This document shows, piece after piece, positions 6,310 to 11,627 of a stretch of 11,627 nt of DNA (the stretch's first letter is position 1; the number at the start of each line of letters is the position of its first letter). The translations under genes were made by a program, and so were the position numbers. The stretch comes from an uncultured Collinsella sp. (lineage in GTDB: Bacteria; Actinomycetota; Coriobacteriia; Coriobacteriales; Coriobacteriaceae): the NCBI GenBank assembly GCA_900548935.1, contig URMR01000046.1, positions 1 to 11,627 of the forward strand, in the 5' to 3' direction. Under the pieces are notes generated by a model. The model had not been told where the DNA came from. It ran no database searches and saw only the letters and a list, made by a program, of their open reading frames with translations.

Positions 6310-8670
6310 ATGGATGCCGCAGCCCGTATCGCCCATGATTCCACCCTCCAGCCGTTTTCGGAGATGGAGCACTATAAGCATGCCGATGAGCTGCCGCCCG
6401 AGATTATGGCGGACAGCTACGACAAGCTGGAGCGCCTGTGCCTCAAATATATGAATGAGGATGACTTCTCCAAGGTGGAGCAGGCCTACTGCTTTGCCGC
6501 CGAGAAGCACTGCAACCAAAAGCGCCGCTCGGGCGAGATGTACATTAACCATCCCGTCGAGGTTGCCATCATTCTGGCCGACCTCAAGATGGACTGCGAT
6601 GTGGTGTGCGCCGCGCTGCTGCACGATACCGTCGAGGATACCGAGACCTCGCTTACCGATGTTTCCGGCCTGTTTGGCGAAACCGTGGCAGAACTCGTCG
6701 ACGGCGTGACCAAGCTTACCAACATCGAAGTCGACAGCATGGACGAGAAGCAGGCCCTCACGCTGCGCAAGATGTTCCTTGCCATGTCCAAGGACATTCG
6801 CGTCATCATTGTCAAGCTCGCCGACCGCCTGCATAACATGCGCACGCTTGCCGCCCTGCGCGAGGACCGCCGTCTGTTTAAGGCGCGCGAGACCATGGAC
6901 GTATACGCGCCTCTGGCCGACCGCCTGGGCATGAGCTCTATCAAGTGGGAGCTCGAGGACCTGTCCTTCTTCTACTTGGAGCCCGATGCCTACCAGCGCA
7001 TCGCGCGCATGGTAGCCGAGTCGCGCGAGGTTCGCGAGCGTTATCTGGCCGAGACCATCAAGACGCTCACCGATGAGCTCAATCGCATTGGTCTTGAGGG
7101 CTTTCAGATCAACGGTCGTTCCAAGCACTATTGGTCCATCTATCAAAAGATGAAGCGCAAGGGCAAGGAGTTCTCCGAGATTTACGACCTGGTGGCGCTG
7201 CGCGTCATCACTCATTCGGTGCGCGATTGCTATTCCACGCTTGGCGCCGTGCATACCTTGTGGCATCCCATGCCCGGTCGCTTTAAAGACTATATCGCCA
7301 TGCCCAAGGTCAATAACTACCAGTCGCTCCATACGACGGTTATCGGCCCCACGGCCCGCCCGCTCGAGATTCAGATTCGAACCTACGAGATGCACGAGCA
7401 GGCCGAGTACGGCATCGCCGCCCACTGGCTCTATAAGAAGTCGGGCGGATCGTCTGCGTCTAAGACTAATGATGCCCAGCGTCTAGACGACCAGATTAAC
7501 TGGCTCAAACATTCGCTCGATTGGGCTGCGTCTGACGAGATCACCGACGCCAAGGAATACCTGCACTCGCTGAAGGTCGACTTGTTTGACCAGGAGATTT
7601 TTGTCTTTACGCCCAAGGGCGAGGTCATGGCGCTTCGTGCTGGCTCTACACCGCTCGACTTTGCCTACGCCGTTCATACCGAGGTCGGCAATCACTGCGT
7701 CGGCGCCAAGATCAACGGTGCGGTGGCGCCGCTTACGCACGAGATCAAGACGGGCGACCGCGTTGAAATCCTGACCAACAAGAGCTCCAAGCCGTCGCGT
7801 GATTGGCTCAAGATCGTCAAGACGCCTTCGGCCAAGTCAAAGATCCGCCGTTATTTCGCCGCTGCGACCAAAGACGATGACGCAGCCGCCGGTCGCGATA
7901 TACTGGCCAAGGACCTGCGCAAACGCGGGTATGGCATCTCTACGCCGCGATCCACGCGTGCGCTCAATGCCGTGGCGGAGCAGTTTAACTACAAACAGCT
8001 CGAGGACCTGTTCGCAGCCGTTGGCGCGGGCAAAGTCGCCCCACGTGCCGTGGGTAACAAGGTCGAGCAAATTTTGGACCCCAAGCCCGAGGAACAGGTC
8101 ACCAAGGCCGAGGCTATCGCCGAGGTCGTGAAACAGCCGGCTCGAGGCTCCAACCGCAAGCCGCAAAAGTGTGGCAAGAGCGCAAGTAACGGCATTATCG
8201 TCAAGGGCGAGAGCAACAGCGGCCTGCTGGTCCGTCTGGCTCATTGCTGCAACCCCGTGACGGGCGACGACATCGTCGGCTTCATCACGCGCGGTCGTGG
8301 CGTTTCGGTGCATCGCGCCAACTGCCCCAACGTCAAGGGCCTCATGGAGCACCCCGAGCGCATGATTGACGTGGAGTGGGACGGTGCTGCCGATACGCTT
8401 TTCCAGGTCGAGATTGTGGTCGAGTGCCTGGATCGTATGGGTCTACTCAAGGACGTCACCATCGCCATTGGCGATGCGGGCGGCAATATCCTTTCCGCCG
8501 CTACCTCGACCAACCGCGAGGGCATTGCGACTCTGCGCTTTATGGTCGAGATTTCGGACGCGAGTGGTCTGGATCCGCTGCTGGCCTCTATCAGCAGCGT
8601 TGACTCGGTCTACGACGCGCGCCGCCTGATGCCCGGCGAGGGTGGAGCCCAGCTTAAGCGCCGTGTTTAG
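6310..8670 (+). CDS. rel: Bifunctional (p)ppGpp synthetase/hydrolase, RelA/SpoT family
   Basis: A complete 786-residue long Rel enzyme that makes and degrades (p)ppGpp, the stringent-response alarmone. The HD hydrolase domain has R73, H81, HDTVED (105-110) and D172 in ADRLHN. These metal-site and substrate residues are all present, so hydrolase activity is expected. The synthetase domain shows IYDLVALRV (291-299), RFKD (324-327), YQSLHT (337-342) and EIQIRT (353-358). RFKD is the RXKD signature of bifunctional Rel, unlike EXDD in E. coli RelA. TGS covers about 428-490, a zinc-finger-like region has HCCNP (645-649) and NCPN (671-674), and ACT covers about 698-774. AAGGGGA lies 5 nt before the ATG. 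Expression is probably from the recJ-recQ promoter, since only 15 nt separate the genes. Confidence 0.95.
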   Translation: MDAAARIAHDSTLQPFSEMEHYKHADELPPEIMADSYDKLERLCLKYMNEDDFSKVEQAYCFAAEKHCNQKRRSGEMYINHPVEVAIILADLKMDCDVVCAALLHDTVEDTETSLTDVSGLFGETVAELVDGVTKLTNIEVDSMDEKQALTLRKMFLAMSKDIRVIIVKLADRLHNMRTLAALREDRRLFKARETMDVYAPLADRLGMSSIKWELEDLSFFYLEPDAYQRIARMVAESREVRERYLAETIKTLTDELNRIGLEGFQINGRSKHYWSIYQKMKRKGKEFSEIYDLVALRVITHSVRDCYSTLGAVHTLWHPMPGRFKDYIAMPKVNNYQSLHTTVIGPTARPLEIQIRTYEMHEQAEYGIAAHWLYKKSGGSSASKTNDAQRLDDQINWLKHSLDWAASDEITDAKEYLHSLKVDLFDQEIFVFTPKGEVMALRAGSTPLDFAYAVHTEVGNHCVGAKINGAVAPLTHEIKTGDRVEILTNKSSKPSRDWLKIVKTPSAKSKIRRYFAAATKDDDAAAGRDILAKDLRKRGYGISTPRSTRALNAVAEQFNYKQLEDLFAAVGAGKVAPRAVGNKVEQILDPKPEEQVTKAEAIAEVVKQPARGSNRKPQKCGKSASNGIIVKGESNSGLLVRLAHCCNPVTGDDIVGFITRGRGVSVHRANCPNVKGLMEHPERMIDVEWDGAADTLFQVEIVVECLDRMGLLKDVTIAIGDAGGNILSAATSTNREGIATLRFMVEISDASGLDPLLASISSVDSVYDARRLMPGEGGAQLKRRV

Positions 8671-8706
8671 TCGCGACGAACGTGCCACATTATCGATATT
8701 CGCTAC

Positions 8707-8734
8707 ACTCGAGGCATCGTTTGATGCCTCGAGT
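8707..8734. other. 12-bp perfect hairpin with GTTT loop
   Basis: ACTCGAGGCATC and GATGCCTCGAGT are exact reverse complements around a 4-nt GTTT loop. Only TCTATT follows on the (+) side, so this is at best a weak intrinsic terminator for rel. A TACACT at 8704-8709 (preceded by CGC) overlaps its left arm and might be a -10 box for the hydrolase gene, which would put the hairpin at the very 5' end of that mRNA. I cannot tell which role is right. Confidence 0.6.
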
Positions 8735-8754
8735 TCTATTGAGAGGAGAGGGAC

Positions 8755-9438
8755 ATGAATGCTGTGTCCTTGGATTTAACTCCCAAGGGATCGGTCGAGA
8801 TCGAGACGCTCGTAAACGGTCCCATTCAGACCAATAGCTATGCTGTTATTTCGGACAATGAGTGCGTGATTATCGACCCCGCATGGGAAGGCGAGCGCTT
8901 GGTGGAGCATATTCGAGCCGAGCATCCCGGCGTACGCATGCTTGGCGCCGTATGCACTCATGGCCATGCCGATCATGTTGGGGGTGTTGCCGGCGTGCGA
9001 ACCACCGTTGGCGAGGGCTGCCAGTATGAGCTGTGTGCTAAGGATGTGGCGGTGCCGCATGCGAACATCGAGGAACAGCGAGCGATGTGGGGCATTGAGA
9101 CGCCCGACCCCGGGGAGCCGACGCGTCTGCTCGCCGAGGGCGATGCTATCGAGGTGGGCGATATCTGCCTGCAGGTGATTGCGACGCCCGGTCACACACC
9201 GGGTGGCATTGTCTTGTTTGCTGCCACCGAGCAGGGGAACATTGCCTTTGTGGGCGACACCCTGTTTCCGGGTGGGCACGGCCGTACCGACCTTTCTGGC
9301 GGAGACGAGACGGCGATTCTGCGCTCGCTCTCCAAGCTCGCCCGGCTTCTCCCGCCCGATACCGTTTGCCTAACCGGCCATGGCGATTCGACTACCATGG
9401 CACGCGAACTCATGCAGAACCCTTTCATGCAGATGTAG
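8755..9438 (+). CDS. MBL-fold metallohydrolase, glyoxalase II-like
   Basis: This 227-residue cytosolic protein has a metallo-beta-lactamase fold. THGHADH (68-74) supplies the main zinc ligands, followed by PGHTPG (H147), VGDTLF (D168), a GRTDL segment (177-181) and TGHGD (H209). The spacing fits two-metal hydrolases of the YcbL/YqgX hydroxyacylglutathione hydrolase-like group, and the size is usual for it. True glyoxalase II has a C-terminal glutathione-binding domain that is absent here, so the natural substrate is unknown. The start is well set: AGGAG (8744-8748) lies 6 nt before ATG 8755. In many Firmicutes an MBL-fold gene of this type lies downstream of relA and dtd, which matches its place here. 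Confidence 0.88.
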   Translation: MNAVSLDLTPKGSVEIETLVNGPIQTNSYAVISDNECVIIDPAWEGERLVEHIRAEHPGVRMLGAVCTHGHADHVGGVAGVRTTVGEGCQYELCAKDVAVPHANIEEQRAMWGIETPDPGEPTRLLAEGDAIEVGDICLQVIATPGHTPGGIVLFAATEQGNIAFVGDTLFPGGHGRTDLSGGDETAILRSLSKLARLLPPDTVCLTGHGDSTTMARELMQNPFMQM

Positions 9439-9555
9439 CTTAATAGTCGGCTTCTGAAGCACGAGAAGCGTCCAAACGTCAAGCTATTTTTCCCCAACGG
9501 GTCGATTCCGTAGGGCAAACGGTCAAAAAAGTCTGTTTGGACGATATTCGTGAAC

Positions 9556-9567
9556 AAACGAACGTTT
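9556..9567. promoter_or_regulatory. Small inverted repeat upstream of the fba -10 box
   Basis: AAACG-AA-CGTTT is a 5-bp inverted repeat centred about 25 bp upstream of the TAAAAT box, overlapping where a -35 element would be. A longer-range pair, GTCCAAAC (9470-9477) and GTTTGGAC (9535-9542), frames the same region. Either could be a regulator site for the aldolase gene. Both are short enough to be chance. Confidence 0.25.
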
Positions 9568-9583
9568 ATGCTTGGGTGCGCCG

Positions 9584-9592
9584 TGGTAAAAT
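9584..9592 (+). promoter_or_regulatory. Extended -10 promoter of fba (TGGTAAAAT)
   Basis: TAAAAT (9587-9592) is one mismatch from consensus and is preceded by TG at the extended -10 position. There is no clear -35. Transcription would start near 9599, about 34 nt before the aldolase ATG. Confidence 0.5.
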
Positions 9593-9632
9593 CTCAGGCG
9601 TTATCGGAGCAACCTTACAGGAGGTTTCTTTT

Positions 9633-10499
9633 ATGCTCGTCAACGCAGCAGACATGCTCAAGAAGGCCGAGGCCGGCAAGTACGGTCTCGGTGCCTTCAA
9701 CACCAACAACCTCGAGTGGACCCTGGCTATTCTCCAGGCCGCCGAGGAGGCCAAGTCTCCGCTGATCCTTCAGTGCACCGCTGGTGCCGCTAAGTGGATG
9801 GGCGGTTTCAAGGTCTGCGCCGACATGGTCAAGGCTGCCGTCGAGGCCACGGGCGTTACCGTTCCCGTCGCCCTTCACCTCGATCACGGTTCTTACGAGG
9901 ACTGCTTCAAGTGCATCGAGGCCGGCTTCACGTCCATCATGTATGACGGCTCTCACGAGGAGACCTTCCAGCTTAACCTCGACCGTACCAAGGAGCTCGT
10001 TGAGCTTGCCCACTCCAAGGGCATGTCCATCGAGGCCGAGGTCGGCGGCATCGGCGGCACCGAGGACGGCGTGACCTCCAGCGGCGAGCTCGCTGATCCT
10101 GCTGAGTGCAAGCAGATTGCTGACCTGGGCGTCGACTTCCTCGCCTGCGGCATCGGCAACATCCACGGCGTCTATCCCGCCGACTGGGCTGGCCTTTCCT
10201 TCGAGCGCCTGGGCGAGATCAAGGCTCAGACCGGCGACCTGCCCCTCGTCCTGCACGGTGGCACCGGCATCCCCGAGGATCAGATCAAGAAGGCCATCTC
10301 CCTGGGCATCTCCAAGATCAACGTCAACACCGACCTGCAGCTCGTCTTCGCCAAGGGCGTCCGCGAGTACATCGAGGCTGGCAAGGATCAGCAGGGCAAG
10401 GGCTTTGACCCCCGCAAGCTCCTCAAGCCTGGTCGCGACAACATCGTTGCTCGCACCAAGGAGCTCATGGAGGAGTTTGGCTCCGTCAACAAGGCGTAA
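9633..10499 (+). CDS. fba: Class II fructose-1,6-bisphosphate aldolase
   Basis: This 288-residue glycolytic/gluconeogenic enzyme cleaves fructose-1,6-bisphosphate to dihydroxyacetone phosphate and glyceraldehyde 3-phosphate using zinc. LDHGS (83-87) carries the catalytic D84 and zinc ligand H85. EAEVGG (134-139), GNIHG (175-179, H178) and LHGGTG (207-212, H208) complete the metal and phosphate sites, and INVNTD (229-234) binds substrate phosphate. The sequence follows the shorter Bacillus-type group (about 285 residues) rather than the 359-residue E. coli FbaA. An in-frame upstream extension to 9537 exists, but AGGAGG (9619-9624) 8 nt before ATG 9633 fixes the start. Codons are strongly biased to C-ending forms (CTC, ACC, AAC, AAG), more than in the neighbours, as expected for a very highly expressed gene. 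A tagatose-bisphosphate aldolase is a less likely alternative. Confidence 0.95.
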   Translation: MLVNAADMLKKAEAGKYGLGAFNTNNLEWTLAILQAAEEAKSPLILQCTAGAAKWMGGFKVCADMVKAAVEATGVTVPVALHLDHGSYEDCFKCIEAGFTSIMYDGSHEETFQLNLDRTKELVELAHSKGMSIEAEVGGIGGTEDGVTSSGELADPAECKQIADLGVDFLACGIGNIHGVYPADWAGLSFERLGEIKAQTGDLPLVLHGGTGIPEDQIKKAISLGISKINVNTDLQLVFAKGVREYIEAGKDQQGKGFDPRKLLKPGRDNIVARTKELMEEFGSVNKA

Positions 10500-10630
10500 G
10501 TAGCGGTTTAACTTCCTGCCGGAGGCCCCGTTTCCCCTACGCTGTTTCCCTCGCGCTCACCTGGCTTCGCCAGAAGTCGCGCGACGGAATCAGCTCCGGG
10601 GAAACGGGGCCTCCTTCGTTAACTCGCTAC
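10500..10630. repeat. 131-nt imperfect palindrome after fba
   Basis: The palindrome starts at the base after the fba stop codon. Outer arms GTAGCGGTTTAAC (10500-10512) and GTTAACTCGCTAC (10618-10630) match with two mismatches. A perfect 17-bp core pairs 10521-10537 with 10598-10614 (GGAGGCCCCG pairs with CGGGGCCTCC). Inside it, GCTGTTTCCCTCGCGC (10541-10556) pairs with 10579-10594 with two mismatches, and the tip is CTGGC-TTC-GCCAG (10561-10573). The RNA would fold into one long rod. TTCGTT after the core makes it a possible, non-classical terminator for fba. The size suggests a dispersed intergenic element. Confidence 0.75.
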
Positions 10631-10746
10631 AGGGTTACTGGGCTGAATTAAGATGGCTACTGGCTTCGCCAGAAGTCGCGCCAAGGAAACAGTTCCGGGG
10701 GACGGGGCTTCCTTCGTTTAACGCCGCAGGGTTACTGGGCTGAATT
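10561..10746. repeat. Tandem direct repeat, two units of about 88 nt
   Basis: Unit 1 (10561-10649) and unit 2 (10660-10746) are about 85% identical by eye. Both begin with the same 21 bases (CTGGCTTCGCCAG and onward) and end with the same 20 bases (CAGGGTTACTGGG and onward). Unit 1 is the right half of the preceding palindrome plus a tail. Unit 2 is therefore a copy lacking the left arm. Its G-rich part (near 10696-10711) could still pair with the single left arm at 10521-10537. Confidence 0.75.
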
Positions 10747-10775
10747 CATTTTTATAGGTACCGTTTATCGGCGTT

Positions 10776-10805
10776 GAGGGCTCCTTTGTTGGGGCTTTCT
10801 TTTTT
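10776..10805 (+). terminator. Intrinsic terminator
   Basis: GAGGGCTCC and GGGGCTTTC form a 9-bp stem, including three G-U pairs in RNA, around a TTTGTT loop. Six T residues follow at 10800-10805. It would stop transcription from fba through the repeat region before the next gene. Confidence 0.6.
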
Positions 10806-10812
10806 ATCTCGG

Positions 10813-10818
10813 TACAAT
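10813..10818 (+). promoter_or_regulatory. Candidate -10 box (TACAAT) for the last gene
   Basis: TACAAT is one mismatch from the -10 consensus and lies about 34 bp before the ATG at 10852. A TTGGGG 18 bp upstream (10789-10794) could be a weak -35, but it lies inside the terminator stem. Terminator and promoter would then overlap. Confidence 0.4.
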
Positions 10819-10851
10819 GGGGGTTGTCTATCGTTCGACGCGGGAGTGGTT

Positions 10852-11627
10852 ATGGCTGTTATTGATGTGCTGCCTTCGGATGGGAAGGTTATTGACGAGG
10901 GTCCTGTTGGTTGCTCTGTTGATGTTTGCAATGATGACTTCCGTTTTCTAGATGTTGGCTTGCCACCCGAGATCCTGCGTTTAAAGGACGCGGGGTATCT
11001 TTCGCAGGCTATTGAGGCTTGCGACCGCCTACTTGCCCAAGATCCCGATCCCTCGCTTGCTGCCTGCGTTCGTGCCGAGCGGTATCGCATGCTTGAGACG
11101 CCGCTTCATTTTTCGGTATCGCGCGATCGAGCTATTGCGATGATTCGCGAGGAGTGGCCAGAGTTTACCGAAAAGCAGTTTGACGACCTGATTGATCGCA
11201 AGCGTATTGACTGGCGCTTTATCGATGGTGAGCTGTTCGTTCTCGACAACTTCCTCGATTCGCTTCGCGTATATCCCAAAGAGGTCCCCGGCATGCGTCC
11301 CGATTCTACGGACGGAATAGCACTGCGCAACGAGATGCTCAAGGAGATGGAGTCACAAAACGGATTGACTCGCGTCATTACGCTTAAGGCGTCCTTGTCT
11401 GTCCCCGGCGCTCTAGAGGGGGAGACCGTTCGCGCTTGGCTTCCCGTAGCCGCCACCTGCCGCCAACAGTCTCAGGTCGAGATTCTCGACATGACGCCGG
11501 AGGGTGCTGTTGCTCCCGCGAACGCTTCGGCGCGTACCGCCTCGTGGTCTTCTTCGAGTGAGCGCTCATTCTCGGTGACTTATCGTTATCACATCGATGC
11601 TGCTTATTGTGATGTCTACGGTGGCAC
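10852..11627 (+). CDS. N-terminal part of a putative transglutaminase-like domain protein (truncated)
   Basis: An open frame of 258 complete codons runs off the right edge with no stop. ATG 10852 follows GGGAG (10842-10846) by 5 nt. Residues 38-82 look helical and repeat-like (LKDAGYLSQAIEACDRLLAQ). Residues 93-140 (AIAMIREEWPEFTEKQFDDL, RIDWRFIDGELFVLDNFLDS) match from memory the region that precedes the transglutaminase-like fold in proteins of gut Firmicutes and Coriobacteriia. Residues 174-258 appear to enter a beta-rich domain (RVITLKASLSVP, SVTYRYHID). No Cys-His-Asp triad can be checked because that part is outside the window. No signal peptide or membrane segment is seen. Codons are less GC-biased (many GTT, GAT, GCT) than in fba. 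The catalytic assignment is an inference; the gene itself is well supported. Confidence 0.65.
   Translation, partial: MAVIDVLPSDGKVIDEGPVGCSVDVCNDDFRFLDVGLPPEILRLKDAGYLSQAIEACDRLLAQDPDPSLAACVRAERYRMLETPLHFSVSRDRAIAMIREEWPEFTEKQFDDLIDRKRIDWRFIDGELFVLDNFLDSLRVYPKEVPGMRPDSTDGIALRNEMLKEMESQNGLTRVITLKASLSVPGALEGETVRAWLPVAATCRQQSQVEILDMTPEGAVAPANASARTASWSSSSERSFSVTYRYHIDAAYCDVYGG

Noticed and set aside
6256..7425. 389-codon (-) strand open frame opposite the first half of rel
   Set aside because: It is a shadow of the rel coding frame, with no plausible protein family and no ribosome-binding site that outweighs the sense gene.
9450..9490. GCTTCT/AGAAGC hairpin followed at a distance by TTTTT, after the MBL gene
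   Set aside because: The T-run is about 16 nt from the stem and the stem is 6 bp, so it does not meet the form of an intrinsic terminator.
9537..9632. 32-codon N-terminal extension of the aldolase
   Set aside because: It would include the promoter and the AGGAGG site. The aldolase family starts at the MLVNAADM segment, so ATG 9633 is the start.
10500..10746. CRISPR array
   Set aside because: There are only two long diverged copies of about 88 nt separated by about 10 nt, with no regular short repeats and spacers.

Overview
The window looks like chromosomal DNA from a high-GC Gram-positive anaerobe of the Coriobacteriia, most likely Collinsella or a close relative. This is inferred from base composition, codon use, G-rich Shine-Dalgarno sites, and a gene set that mixes Firmicutes-like proteins (RecJ/Rel neighbourhood, Bacillus-type class II aldolase) with actinobacterial GC content. 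No database search was possible, so the genus is an inference.

Layout, left to right. Positions 1-222 hold no assignable gene but contain a strong 20-bp inverted repeat. A two-gene (+) unit follows: a CutC-family protein and a GalT/HIT-like protein (CPFC and HPHMQ motifs), coupled by a Shine-Dalgarno site inside the end of cutC. A bile acid:sodium symporter (BASS) family transporter converges on it from the (-) strand. A divergent intergenic region (2731-3006) carries a consensus -10 box next to a perfect palindrome, and a 21-codon upstream ORF that overlaps the start of the next gene. That gene is the most unusual in the window: one polypeptide of about 1,095 residues joining a complete RecJ (DHH/DHHA1/OB) nuclease to a complete RecQ-like superfamily 2 helicase. 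Fifteen bases later comes a bifunctional Rel (RelA/SpoT) (p)ppGpp synthetase/hydrolase with all five expected regions. After an intergenic hairpin there is a glyoxalase II-like metallo-beta-lactamase-fold hydrolase. A highly expressed-looking class II fructose-1,6-bisphosphate aldolase follows, with its own promoter and an excellent Shine-Dalgarno site.

Downstream of the aldolase, a 350-bp non-coding stretch holds a 131-nt imperfect palindrome, a 5'-truncated tandem copy of its right half, and an intrinsic terminator. The final gene starts at 10852 and runs off the window. Its N-terminal half resembles the region that precedes transglutaminase-like domains in some gut bacterial proteins, but the catalytic domain is not in view.

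RecJ(Q), Rel and the MBL-fold hydrolase recall the recJ-apt-relA-dtd-MBL order of many Firmicutes, with apt and dtd missing. This suggests an old chromosomal core block joining DNA repair and the stringent response, flanked by transport and central carbon genes. I saw no insertion sequence, CRISPR array, tRNA, rRNA or phage gene.
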